This document shows, piece by piece, positions 7,140 to 15,176 of a stretch of DNA of 64,000 bases. The position numbers and the translations under genes were made by a program. Below the pieces are notes generated by a model. That model did no database searches. It worked only from the letters and a program-made list of their open reading frames with translations, and was not told the origin of the DNA. Origin of the DNA: Chitinophaga terrae (ex Kim and Jung 2007) (GTDB lineage Bacteria > Bacteroidota > Bacteroidia > Chitinophagales > Chitinophagaceae); NCBI RefSeq assembly GCF_900107795.1, contig NZ_FNRL01000021.1, positions 1 to 64,000 on the forward strand, written 5' to 3'. How positions within the stretch are numbered: position 1 is the first letter of the stretch; each line of letters starts with the position of its first letter.

Positions 7140-9734
7140 TTATAATATCTCTACATATCCTTCCGTTCCGTTTACCCGTATCCGTTGTTTATCCCTGATC
7201 CGTTTGGTTGCATCCAGCACGCCCACTACGGCAGGCAAACCATATTCCCTGGCAATTACCGCTCCATGGGTCATCAGGCCTCCTACCTCGGTTATCAGGC
7301 CTTTTACAGACACGAACAAAGGCGTCCAACTCGGATCGGTGAAGAGGGTTACCAAGATATCGCCATCTTCCAGGTCTGCATCTTCCATCTTCAAAATAAC
7401 GCGCGCCCTGCCTTCCACTACGCCCGAAGAAACGGCTAGCCCCACGATGGCATTCGCAGGCAGGTTTTCGTTCTTATACCTTCCTGTCATAATCTCACCT
7501 TCTGATGTCATTACCCTTGGCGGGGTCAATTTTTCAAACTGCCTGTATTCCTCTTTCCGCTGTTCTATCAATTGGTAGTCCAGTTTCCCGGAGTTTACCG
7601 CTTCCCTGAACTCGTGGAAGCCGAGATAGTAAACATCTTCCGGCTCGTGAATAACGCCTGCTTTCACCAGCGCTGCCGCCTCTTTCATCAATGCCTGTTT
7701 ATAAAGGTAGTAACGCACGATCTTGGCATATTTAGGGTATTCGCGGTACCCGATATAATTCCTTACCAGGTTGATCACATGTTTTGCTTCAGCGGCCTTC
7801 TTTTCGCCGTCCGGCAACTGCCGGAGGCGTTCCAGCAGACCCCTCCCCTTGTCGTTAGCTTCCCGCAACCCTTTTTCAAACATCTTCCTGCCGGCCCCGG
7901 GTTCAAAATTCCTGATATTGCTAAGGATCAGGGGGATCAGCTGCGCAGGCTTTTCGCTCCACCGGGTTTTCGTGATATCGATTTCCCCGACGCAACGCAT
8001 GCCGTATTTATCCAGGTACCGTGTAATCGCGTTGGCAGCTTCTTCGCCGCCTGCTGTTTTCCCCAGGTCCTCCAGGAAGTTATCGTCTTTGACCCGTTGC
8101 AGGTAGCTGATCACTTCAGGATAAGGACGGATCACATCTGCAACATCCAACAGCGCCAGGCCCATTTCGGAAGTGATGTTGTGAGGAACGGATTGCGTAA
8201 GCACATCTACAGCGTTCTTTTCTCCCAGCCACTCATTCATTTTATCGTTGACCCAGAAAGAAGCGTTTATCCCGGCCATCACCACACCCAGGCTTCGCTG
8301 GTTGAACATATCTTTCTTCTGCTTGTCCAGGTCTTCCACGATAAAATCAAAAAGTTCCGTGCCCGACTTCTTCGCAATCTGCTGCCGCAGCGTTGCGATA
8401 TCCGCTTCATTAGATCTGATCAGCTCTTCTACCAGCGTGGGGTTATATTCTATTTCTGTAACCGGCGGCGTTGGAGGCAGCGGATTTACTGCTGGGTTGT
8501 CGGGTAAAGGTTTGATGAAATCTTCTTTTGCTACCACCTGTAATAATGCATCTTTTATCAGCGGGTCAGATTTCCCGAAGATATCCAGTATGGTGTCCCT
8601 GTTGCCGGGTGAAGCCAGGTTGCGGGCAATGTCTACAAACAACCTGCCTGCTGCCGTGTGCATCGGGCGGGGCGCTGTCAACTGCCAGATAGCAATGCCC
8701 AGAGGTTTCAGCGGATCGGTCATCATTTGCTGATGGCCTACAGACACGTATACATGGCTTTCGTCGTCGCCTGCTTCGGGAACAGGGAATAAAGTTGTGA
8801 TCGGGCGGCTTTGCACGATATAGAAACTGCCATTTGCCAGGCACCATTCTATATCCTGCGGCTGGCCGAAATAAGCTGCTATACTCTTCCCGATGGTTGC
8901 CAGTTGCAGTATCTGTTCATCTGTTAAAGCCTGTTGCCGCTGTTGTTCCTCCCCGATCTCCTCCGCTGCTGTTCCCCCGTTTTCCTGCGCTTTTACAGCC
9001 AGTTTTTTTACAGCTACCTGTTTATCTGCTATCCTGTTATTATTTACTTTATAAACATCCGCATTCACCAGTCCCGAAACCAGGGCTTCTCCCAGGCCAA
9101 GGCTGGCGTCAATGGAAACGGTTTTCCGGTTGCCGGTAACAGGATCGGCGGTAAACATTATTCCTGCCACCTCCGGGAAAACCATTAGCTGTACAACTAC
9201 TGATAACTGTACTTTACGATGATCAAACCCATTCTGCAAACGGTAGATCACCGCCCGGTCGGTGAACAGGGAAGCCCAGCACCGGCTGATATGTTTAAGG
9301 ATCTCAGTTCTTCCAATAATATTCAGGTAGGTATCCTGTTGCCCGGCAAACGAAGCGGTTGGCAGATCTTCCGCTGTGGCGCTCGATCTTACTGCATAGG
9401 CCTTTTCTTCTCCCAGTGCGGCGATATACCGGGAAACTTCTTCCGCCATCTCGTTAGGAATTTGAAGGCGCTCAATTTCAGCCCTGATCCTGCCGCTTAA
9501 GGCACTAACTTTTTCCCTGTCATTGGCCCGGCAACCAGCCAACTGATCTAACAATTCGTTGATCAGCGAATTGTTAGCAACGATCTCGTTAAAGGCCCGG
9601 GTAGTGATGCAAAAGCCCTGCGGCACGTTGATCCCGTCAATGTTACAAAGTTCGCCGAGGTTGGCGCCTTTGCCTCCAACAGCGGAGAGTTGGGATTTGT
9701 CGATGTCCCGGAAGCCAAGTACATAGGAATTCAT
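7140..9734 (-). CDS. PEP-synthase / rifampin-phosphotransferase-like enzyme
   Basis: About 864 residues if the start is the Met before NSYVLGF (9734); alternatives lie at 9749 and 9791. The N-terminal ATP-grasp domain shows VGGKGANLGEL and the YAVRSSATAEDLPTASFAGQ block. The C-terminal swivelling domain carries the phosphohistidine motif TEVGGLMTHGAVIAREYG, with His about 42 residues from the end. The length and the lack of the long C-terminal PEP/pyruvate barrel of true PEP synthase fit the rifampin phosphotransferase (Rph) branch, which uses ATP to phosphorylate rifamycins. The middle domain is divergent, so the substrate is uncertain. It is transcribed alone. Confidence 0.8.
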   Translation of the reverse strand: MNSYVLGFRDIDKSQLSAVGGKGANLGELCNIDGINVPQGFCITTRAFNEIVANNSLINELLDQLAGCRANDREKVSALSGRIRAEIERLQIPNEMAEEVSRYIAALGEEKAYAVRSSATAEDLPTASFAGQQDTYLNIIGRTEILKHISRCWASLFTDRAVIYRLQNGFDHRKVQLSVVVQLMVFPEVAGIMFTADPVTGNRKTVSIDASLGLGEALVSGLVNADVYKVNNNRIADKQVAVKKLAVKAQENGGTAAEEIGEEQQRQQALTDEQILQLATIGKSIAAYFGQPQDIEWCLANGSFYIVQSRPITTLFPVPEAGDDESHVYVSVGHQQMMTDPLKPLGIAIWQLTAPRPMHTAAGRLFVDIARNLASPGNRDTILDIFGKSDPLIKDALLQVVAKEDFIKPLPDNPAVNPLPPTPPVTEIEYNPTLVEELIRSNEADIATLRQQIAKKSGTELFDFIVEDLDKQKKDMFNQRSLGVVMAGINASFWVNDKMNEWLGEKNAVDVLTQSVPHNITSEMGLALLDVADVIRPYPEVISYLQRVKDDNFLEDLGKTAGGEEAANAITRYLDKYGMRCVGEIDITKTRWSEKPAQLIPLILSNIRNFEPGAGRKMFEKGLREANDKGRGLLERLRQLPDGEKKAAEAKHVINLVRNYIGYREYPKYAKIVRYYLYKQALMKEAAALVKAGVIHEPEDVYYLGFHEFREAVNSGKLDYQLIEQRKEEYRQFEKLTPPRVMTSEGEIMTGRYKNENLPANAIVGLAVSSGVVEGRARVILKMEDADLEDGDILVTLFTDPSWTPLFVSVKGLITEVGGLMTHGAVIAREYGLPAVVGVLDATKRIRDKQRIRVNGTEGYVEIL

Positions 9735-9803
9735 ACTGATAATATTCATTGGTTTAAGTTGAGCGAGGTTATGCAGAGCAGGTGTATGCAATAAAAGTTT
9801 AAA

Positions 9804-9831
9804 AGGACAGCTATTATTTTATACCTGTCCT
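9804..9831 (-). terminator. Terminator of the AraC-VOC operon
   Basis: On the minus strand AGGACAG (9831-9825) pairs with CTGTCCT (9810-9804) and is followed by a T-rich stretch. It lies 23 bp beyond the VOC gene stop. Confidence 0.6.
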
Positions 9832-9853
9832 CTTAATAACAGTATCGCGTATA

Positions 9854-10249
9854 CTATAACATTTCTACTAACTGGATATTATTGCCGCAGGTATCGTTCA
9901 ACACGGCGAGCTTAACTGTCCCCATCGGAGTTGGCGGCAGGCTGAATTCCACTCCCAGCGCCAGCAGCCGTTCATACTCTGCCTGCACATCGTCGACGTT
10001 GAACTGGGTAAACGGAATCCCTGCATCGAAGAGGGCTTTCTGGTATATTCTTGCCGGTTCGAAATGTAATGGACCGGGTTCCAGCAAGATTTCCGGGCCA
10101 TCCTGTTCTTCTTTGCTTACGACTGTCAGCCAACGGCTGTCGCCGTCCAGCGGTATGTCCGTTTTCTTTACAAAGCCCAGTTTATTTGTATAAAAATCCA
10201 ATGCTTTTTCCTGGTTCAGGACTAGAATGCTTATAACTTTTACTTTCAT
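9854..10249 (-). CDS. VOC / glyoxalase-family protein
   Basis: 131 residues with the vicinal-oxygen-chelate fold pattern: two beta-alpha-beta-beta-beta modules, recognisable by VKVISILVLNQEKALDFYT at the N-terminus, GPEILLEPGP in the middle and LAVLNDTCGNNIQLVEM at the end. These small proteins act as lyases, dioxygenases or antibiotic-binding resistance proteins. The His of the usual N-terminal metal ligand is not present at the first strand, so catalysis is uncertain. It is co-directional with the AraC gene 40 bp upstream, so they probably form an operon. Confidence 0.85.
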   Translation of the reverse strand: MKVKVISILVLNQEKALDFYTNKLGFVKKTDIPLDGDSRWLTVVSKEEQDGPEILLEPGPLHFEPARIYQKALFDAGIPFTQFNVDDVQAEYERLLALGVEFSLPPTPMGTVKLAVLNDTCGNNIQLVEML

Positions 10250-10289
10250 CTTTTCCAGATTTTAGGTTTTAGTTTACAAGATTCCAAAA

Positions 10290-10688
10290 TCAGGAGATAA
10301 CCGACTTTGCGAAAGTTGCGCTTTTTTGAAATTCGGAAGGGCGTTGTCCTGTCCGGCTTTTAAATAAAGTGGTAAAGGAACAAGGACTTTCGAAGCCCAT
10401 GGCAAAACAGGTTTCCATAACGCTTTTTCCTTCCCTGAGGTAAGCTTTGGATTTTTCTATGCGTTTGTCTGTCAGGTATTGTTTGGGTGTGACCCCGTAA
10501 TATCTTTTGAACAAACGCAGCAAATGGTACTTCGATACAAACCGGGCATTAGACAATAAATTCAGGTTGAGGTCCGTATCGAAATGTTGATCGATATACT
10601 TACGGATGCCAATAACCGTATCCAGTTGAGCCTGGTTAGCATAGACGGAAGCACGGATGCGGTATATTTCGCTGGTGTAAAATGTCAT
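10290..10688 (-). CDS. AraC-type HTH regulator (DNA-binding domain only)
   Basis: 132 residues consisting almost only of the AraC double helix-turn-helix: IRKYIDQHFDTDLNLNLL, then FVSKYHLLRLFKRYYGVTPKQYL, and the second motif around CFAMGFESPCSFTTLFKSRTGQRPSEF. There is no sensory domain, as in SoxS/MarA-size proteins. The gene precedes the VOC gene on the same strand and probably controls that operon. It is divergent from the Crp-type gene at 10976 across a 287-bp AT-rich gap in which I see no other gene. Confidence 0.9.
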   Translation of the reverse strand: MTFYTSEIYRIRASVYANQAQLDTVIGIRKYIDQHFDTDLNLNLLSNARFVSKYHLLRLFKRYYGVTPKQYLTDKRIEKSKAYLREGKSVMETCFAMGFESPCSFTTLFKSRTGQRPSEFQKSATFAKSVIS

Positions 10689-10975
10689 CAGATGGTTTTT
10701 CGATCAACGGGGTTAGCAAAGGTATCAACAATTCATGATGTTTTGCAAAAGAAACAGCACTTTTTTTTCAGGATGATCAGCTTAAAAGCCGCGCGGGTAT
10801 TGATGTTTGCATGTATAACAACGCTTCGGCCATTTATGTTTTATCTTTTATCAAAAAAATAAATGCCTTTCATTAAAAAGAAGACCGAAGATGTGGTATA
10901 ATGGCAATACCAGCATCATTTTTTTTCAGCCGTTGCAGCAAATATTTGTATATTTCCTTCATAAGCATTTCTTAA

Positions 10976-11566
10976 ATGGCCCTGGCAACAGACATACTAA
11001 AGGAACATATTTCCAAAACCGTTTCGCTGACGGATGAAGAGTTTGCACATTTCAGCTCCCATTTCAAACCCCTCTCCTTCCGGAAAGGACAGGCAGTGAT
11101 CAGTGAAGGCGACCTGGTAGATCATGAGTATTTTGTAATTGAAGGATGCCTGAAGGCGTTTTATATTAATGATGAGATCAAGATGCACATCCTCCAGTTT
11201 GCAATGCCTACCTGGTGGACGTCCGACTATGAAGCGCTGTACAACAAGACAAAGGCCAAGATCAATGTGGATTGTATCACCGACGCCGAAGTACTGTGCC
11301 TGTCGAATGCCGACAGGGAGAAGCTCTGTAAAGAGATCCACCCGGTAGAACATTTCTTCCGCTGGCGTACTAATAAAGGATATGTAGCTGCGCAAAGGCG
11401 ACTTCTTTCTTTGATGAACAATGATGCAAAAACCCGGTACGAAGAACTTCTCAAACTCTACCCACAACTATATAATCTTGTTCCCAAACACCTGATCGCC
11501 GCCTACCTGGGCGTTTCAAGAGAAACGTTAAGCCGTCTTTACAACTCAAACAGGAATGTGATGTAG
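10976..11566 (+). CDS. Crp/Fnr-family transcriptional regulator
   Basis: 196 residues. An N-terminal cyclic-nucleotide-binding-like beta-roll (LSFRKGQAVISEGD...YFVIEGCLKAFY) is followed by a C-terminal winged helix-turn-helix (LVPKHLIAAYLGVSRETLSRLYN). There is no Fnr-type cysteine cluster, and the cNMP-contact motif is degenerate, as is usual for this abundant Bacteroidetes subfamily. It directly precedes the YceI-tautomerase-SDR-NTF2-nitronate monooxygenase gene run and is the likely local regulator. Confidence 0.9.
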   Translation: MALATDILKEHISKTVSLTDEEFAHFSSHFKPLSFRKGQAVISEGDLVDHEYFVIEGCLKAFYINDEIKMHILQFAMPTWWTSDYEALYNKTKAKINVDCITDAEVLCLSNADREKLCKEIHPVEHFFRWRTNKGYVAAQRRLLSLMNNDAKTRYEELLKLYPQLYNLVPKHLIAAYLGVSRETLSRLYNSNRNVM

Positions 11567-11597
11567 GTCACGCAACCATCTGCCAACACCCTCGTTA

Positions 11598-11635
11598 CTT
11601 TGTATTGAAAATTCAAAACAATTAAAAATACAAAG
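11598..11635 (+). promoter_or_regulatory. Inverted repeat before yceI-like gene
   Basis: CTTTGTATT (11598-11606) and its exact reverse complement AATACAAAG (11627-11635) flank a 20-bp AT-rich spacer directly in front of the start codon at 11638. A near-consensus -7 box (TACTTTG, 11596-11602) overlaps the left arm. It is a candidate operator or 5' hairpin for the downstream operon. Confidence 0.45.
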
Positions 11636-11637
11636 CA

Positions 11638-12168
11638 ATGAACACACAAATTTTCAACATCGTAAATGCGCAAAGCAATATCGAATGGGTAGGCAGAAAA
11701 GTTACCGGCGCCCATAACGGCACCATCGACATCCAAAGCGGATCGCTTACCTTAACAGATGGACAGGTCACAGCCGGCAGCTTTGTAATTGACGTCGCTT
11801 CCATCAAGATCCTCGACGTTACAGATCCTGCTACCAACGCACAGTTTGCAGGACACCTGGCTTCCGACGATTTCTTCGGTACAGACAAATACCCAGAAGC
11901 CTATTTCGAGATCACTTCCGCCCGGGGCAATCATGTAACAGGCAACCTCACTATCAAGGGTATCACCCATCCCGTTGAATTTAATATAACCGTTGCCGTT
12001 AATAATGATACATTGTCTGCCAGTGCAAAGATCGTTGTCGACCGCACCCTGTACGATATCAAGTTCCGTTCCGGCAACTTCTTCCAGAACCTGGGCGATA
12101 CCCTTATCTACAACGACTTTGATCTGAATGTATCCTTAACCGCCAAAGCAGCGCTTCAAACTGCCTAG
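11638..12168 (+). CDS. YceI-family lipid-binding protein
   Basis: 176 residues of the YceI lipocalin-like fold: the IEWVGRKVTGAHNG start, GSFVIDVASIKI, the HLASDDFFGTDKYPEAYFEITS block, and VTGNLTIKGITHPVEFNITV. YceI proteins bind polyisoprenoids or amphiphilic molecules. Most are exported, but this one has no signal peptide and should be cytoplasmic. It is the first gene of a tight plus-strand run behind the Crp-type regulator. Confidence 0.92.
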   Translation: MNTQIFNIVNAQSNIEWVGRKVTGAHNGTIDIQSGSLTLTDGQVTAGSFVIDVASIKILDVTDPATNAQFAGHLASDDFFGTDKYPEAYFEITSARGNHVTGNLTIKGITHPVEFNITVAVNNDTLSASAKIVVDRTLYDIKFRSGNFFQNLGDTLIYNDFDLNVSLTAKAALQTA

Positions 12169-12183
12169 CACAAATCTTATTTT

Positions 12184-12402
12184 ATGCCGTTCATAAAAAT
12201 TGAACTGACCCGCGAAGGTGTAACCCGCGAGCAGAAACAGCAACTGATAAAAGGAATAACAGACCTGTTTACAGACATATTGAATAAAGATCCGCAACTG
12301 ACGCATATTTCCATACAGGAAGTGGAGCTGGACAACTGGGGATACGCAGGTGAACAGGTATCTGTATTACGTGAAAGAGGCATCACCGCCGATAAAAAAT
12401 AG
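12184..12402 (+). CDS. 4-oxalocrotonate tautomerase-family protein
   Basis: 72 residues, the short subunit size of the tautomerase superfamily. Pro follows the initiator Met (MPFIKIELT), so after Met removal the catalytic N-terminal proline is present. It converts keto and enol forms of small substrates; which one is unknown. It lies 15 bp after the YceI gene and 3 bp before the SDR gene, so it is certainly in the same operon. Confidence 0.88.
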   Translation: MPFIKIELTREGVTREQKQQLIKGITDLFTDILNKDPQLTHISIQEVELDNWGYAGEQVSVLRERGITADKK

Positions 12403-12405
12403 ATA

Positions 12406-13140
12406 ATGAAAAAACAAACCGTTATAGTAACAGGAGCCTCGTCGGGCATTGGAGAAGCAGTGGCCAGGTACTTCCTTGAAAGAGGCGATAACGTTGTTAT
12501 CAATTCTGCAACCCCGGAGAAACTGGAAGCAGCCTACAGGAGGCTGGGAGGAGGAGATCACTTAGCTATGGCAGCCGGCGACGTCAGCAACAAAAAAACG
12601 GGCGAACAACTGTTGGCAGTAGCCCTGGAAAAATTTGGCAGCGCGGATGTACTGGTGAATAATGCAGGGATCTTTGAGAATAAGCCTTTCCTGGAAGTAG
12701 ATGAAACCTATCTTGACCGTTTCCTTGATACCAACTTAAAAGGTATTTTCTTCACTACACAGGCTATCATCCCCCAAATGTTGCAACAAGGCGGCGGGGT
12801 AGTGATCAATATCGGAACTCCGTTGGTGAACCATGGATTGGGCGGCGCACCCGCCACCGCCCCGGTTTCGGCCAAAGGCGCAGTTCATGCGCTCAGCATC
12901 CAACTGGCCGCGGAATTTGGCAGGCATAACATCCGTGTAAACGTGGTTGCGCCAGGGGTTATCCGTACGCCGATGCATGGCAGCAACAGCGATAAAATGG
13001 CAGGCATTCACCTGGTAAACCGTGTAGGCGAATCCGAAGATGTTGCAGAAATGGTATATACCGTTGCCAAAAGTAATTTTATCAACGGGGCCGTTATCAA
13101 TGTAGACGGCGGCATGGGCGCTGGTCATAACCTGAACTGA
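12406..13140 (+). CDS. SDR-family oxidoreductase lacking the catalytic tyrosine
   Basis: 244 residues with a full Rossmann fold: TGASSGIG (9-16) for NAD(P) binding, NNAG (85-88), structural Asn110, and the PG motif with the GGMGAG tail. The catalytic YxxxK motif is altered: Lys157 is present (PVSAK), but Pro153 stands where Tyr should be, and the expected SS before it reads GT (137-138). Cofactor binding looks intact, while classical SDR chemistry is doubtful. The stop is followed within two bases by the NTF2-like gene. Confidence 0.9.
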   Translation: MKKQTVIVTGASSGIGEAVARYFLERGDNVVINSATPEKLEAAYRRLGGGDHLAMAAGDVSNKKTGEQLLAVALEKFGSADVLVNNAGIFENKPFLEVDETYLDRFLDTNLKGIFFTTQAIIPQMLQQGGGVVINIGTPLVNHGLGGAPATAPVSAKGAVHALSIQLAAEFGRHNIRVNVVAPGVIRTPMHGSNSDKMAGIHLVNRVGESEDVAEMVYTVAKSNFINGAVINVDGGMGAGHNLN

Positions 13141-13141
13141 A

Positions 13142-13612
13142 ATGAAAACAATATTGCTGATCGCTTTGTTGTCCTGCCAGTGGTGGGGCAGCAAAGCCCA
13201 AAATAAAAATAAGATGGAAAGTCTGAAAGCTAATACTGCCGCTATTTCCGAAATCCTGGAAACCAGGTATTTCAAAGGCATCTACGAAGGGGATATTGCC
13301 CTTTTGAGCACAGTCTATCACCCGGGTACGCTGCTTTTTGGCGATGTTAAAGGTCAACCCTATGCAAAGAACCTGGAACAGTATTTAGACGGGGTTAAGA
13401 ACCGCCAGAGCCCCAAAGCCTCCGGCAAGCCGTTCAAGGGAGAGATCCAGGACATCCGGGTTGTCAATTCAATTGCCGTTGCCGAAGTAAAAGTAACCAT
13501 GTATGATTTTGTTTACCAGGAATTTCTATCTTTTCATCAGATTGATGGCAAATGGTTGCTGGTAAATAAAATGATCGCTGATATAGCTGATCATGCTGTT
13601 ATTGAACGTTAA
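13142..13612 (+). CDS. Exported NTF2-like protein
   Basis: 156 residues with a short signal peptide (MKTILLIALLSCQWWGSKAQ). An NTF2/SnoaL-like cone fold follows, related to the lumazine-binding-2 family: an initial helix AAISEILETRYFKGIYEGD, the LFGDVKGQPY loop, and the strand-rich VAEVKVTMYDFVYQEFLSFHQIDGKWLLVNK. Its role, ligand binding or catalysis, is unknown. It lies in the run of redox genes and starts two bases after the SDR stop. Confidence 0.8.
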   Translation: MKTILLIALLSCQWWGSKAQNKNKMESLKANTAAISEILETRYFKGIYEGDIALLSTVYHPGTLLFGDVKGQPYAKNLEQYLDGVKNRQSPKASGKPFKGEIQDIRVVNSIAVAEVKVTMYDFVYQEFLSFHQIDGKWLLVNKMIADIADHAVIER

Positions 13613-13627
13613 ATAAACTAAAAGCTG

Positions 13628-14698
13628 ATGTGGAATAAAACTAAAGCAACGGAACTGTTAGGGATCGATTATCCCATCCTGCAAGGGCCTTTTGGCGGCA
13701 ATCTTTCTTCCGTTGCATTAACAGCCGCGGTATCCAACGCCGGGGGCCTGGGAGGTTTTGGGATGTACTCATACGATCCGCAGGCTATCGTGGAAATCGA
13801 CAGGCAGATCAAAGCAGCCACTAATCAACCTTATAACCTGAACCTCTGGGTTTCGGACAACGATGTTCCTTCCGGAATCATTTCTGATGAACAATATGAA
13901 GAAGCGGTGAAATTATTCCAGCCGTATTTCGATGAGCTGGATGTCCCTTTACCTCCGAAGCCTGCGCCATTTCATAGCAGGTTTGAGAACCAGCTGCAGG
14001 TAATACTGGACCTCCGCCCAAAGGTTTTCAGCTATGTATTTGGCGTCCTTTCACAGGATGTGTTGGAAGAATGCCGGAAGCGGGGAATTATAACCGTAGG
14101 CGCAGCTACCACGCTGGATGAGGCGCTTGCACTGGAAGCAACGGGCACCGATATGATCGTTGCTTCAGGCTTTGAGGCAGGCGGGCACCGGCCCTCCTTC
14201 CTGGCGCCGGCCGACTCGTCGCTTACCGGAACCTTTGTATTGGTACAACAGATCAGGGAGAAGGTCAGGATACCTGTTGTTGCCGCCGGCGGTATTGCCA
14301 CCGGCGCGGGAATAGCCGCAGCGATGACGTTAGGCGCGGATGCAGTGCAGATAGGAACAGCTTTCCTGGCCTGCGAAGAATCAAATGCTCTACCTGTACA
14401 TAAAGAAACATTGTTTTCAGCAAAGGCGAAGTATACTACGCTGACACGTGCTTTCACCGGCCGGTTAGGCCGCGGAATTGCCAACCGGATCACAGGAGAA
14501 TTAGACGAGAAAAGATTTCTGCCTTTCCCTTTACAATCTCATTTCCTATCCGCTTTAAGAAAAGCAGCCATCGAAAAAGAACAATGGGATATGGTGTTCT
14601 TCTGGAGCGGGCAAATAGCTCCCGTGCTGAAGCACAGGAAGGCGGGAGAATTGATGCGGGGGTTGGTAGAAGAGGTAGAGGAGATCTTGGAGAGATAA
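13628..14698 (+). CDS. Nitronate monooxygenase-family flavoprotein
   Basis: 356 residues, an FMN-dependent TIM barrel of the NPD/nitronate monooxygenase family. Visible features are YPILQGPFGG at the N-terminus, GFEAGGHRPS (the catalytic-His-containing loop), PVVAAGGIATG for phosphate binding of FMN, and GADAVQIGTAFLACEES. It oxidises nitronates or reduces enone-like substrates. It is last in the run that starts at the YceI gene and is closed by a bidirectional terminator. Confidence 0.9.
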   Translation: MWNKTKATELLGIDYPILQGPFGGNLSSVALTAAVSNAGGLGGFGMYSYDPQAIVEIDRQIKAATNQPYNLNLWVSDNDVPSGIISDEQYEEAVKLFQPYFDELDVPLPPKPAPFHSRFENQLQVILDLRPKVFSYVFGVLSQDVLEECRKRGIITVGAATTLDEALALEATGTDMIVASGFEAGGHRPSFLAPADSSLTGTFVLVQQIREKVRIPVVAAGGIATGAGIAAAMTLGADAVQIGTAFLACEESNALPVHKETLFSAKAKYTTLTRAFTGRLGRGIANRITGELDEKRFLPFPLQSHFLSALRKAAIEKEQWDMVFFWSGQIAPVLKHRKAGELMRGLVEEVEEILER

Positions 14699-14700
14699 TA

Positions 14701-14740
14701 AAATACGGCGTTGCCGTTCTTCATCAGCAACGCCGTATTT
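14701..14740. terminator. Bidirectional terminator
   Basis: AAATACGGCGTTG (14701-14713) pairs perfectly with CAACGCCGTATTT (14728-14740). It lies between the convergent nitronate monooxygenase and GlsB-type genes and can serve both. Confidence 0.8.
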
Positions 14741-14747
14741 CAACCTA

Positions 14748-14987
14748 TTACTTCCCTTTGATAAGATGCACTAACCAGATAAGGATCACCGATCCTACTA
14801 ACGCCACTATCAGAGAGCCGATAAAACCGTTTCCCATATGAATTCCCAGTTTGCCGAATAACCAGCCGCCCAGCCAACCTCCGACAACGCCTACCAGGAT
14901 ATCTACCAGCACCCCGAATCCTTCGCCACGCATTAATTTACCAGCGAGCCATCCTGCAATGCCGCCAATGAGTAAGGTCCATAACAT
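14748..14987 (-). CDS. GlsB/YeaQ/YmgE-family membrane protein
   Basis: 79 residues, almost entirely hydrophobic and glycine-rich: LLIGGIAGWLAGKLMRG, then DILVGVVGGWLGGWLF, then a last helix ending LVHLIKGK. This is the three-helix transglycosylase-associated/GlsB family, induced by envelope or acid stress in several bacteria, with unknown biochemistry. A single gene on the minus strand. Confidence 0.9.
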   Translation of the reverse strand: MLWTLLIGGIAGWLAGKLMRGEGFGVLVDILVGVVGGWLGGWLFGKLGIHMGNGFIGSLIVALVGSVILIWLVHLIKGK

Positions 14988-15157
14988 AAGGAGATAATTT
15001 TTTAGATAATTGAAAGTATAGCTTATGGTGTATATTTCAGCAATATATAAAATATAGTTTAATACGTAGAATATTTAAATAAAAAAAACGGAACGGCATC
15101 CGCAACGCCGTTTATCCCAATTTCACTTTAATGCCTGCAGTTTCCTATATCATTATT

Positions 15158-15165
15158 TATATTTG
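15158..15165 (+). promoter_or_regulatory. Possible -7 box of the PUL sensor gene
   Basis: TATATTTG fits the Bacteroidetes TAnnTTTG box and lies 11 bp before the sensor start codon. No clear TTTG -33 box is seen at the right distance, and the leader would be very short. Confidence 0.3.
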
Positions 15166-15176
15166 AATTCAGTATT

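Noticed and set aside
7572..8507. 311-codon open frame on the plus strand
   Set aside because: It lies wholly antisense to the well-supported PEP-synthase-like gene, and its product shows no family-like pattern; GC bias of the opposite strand explains the open frame.
15081..15112. Possible terminator upstream of the PUL sensor gene
   Set aside because: Only the outer AAACGG/CCGTTT pairs match, with a large unpaired interior and no gene ending there.
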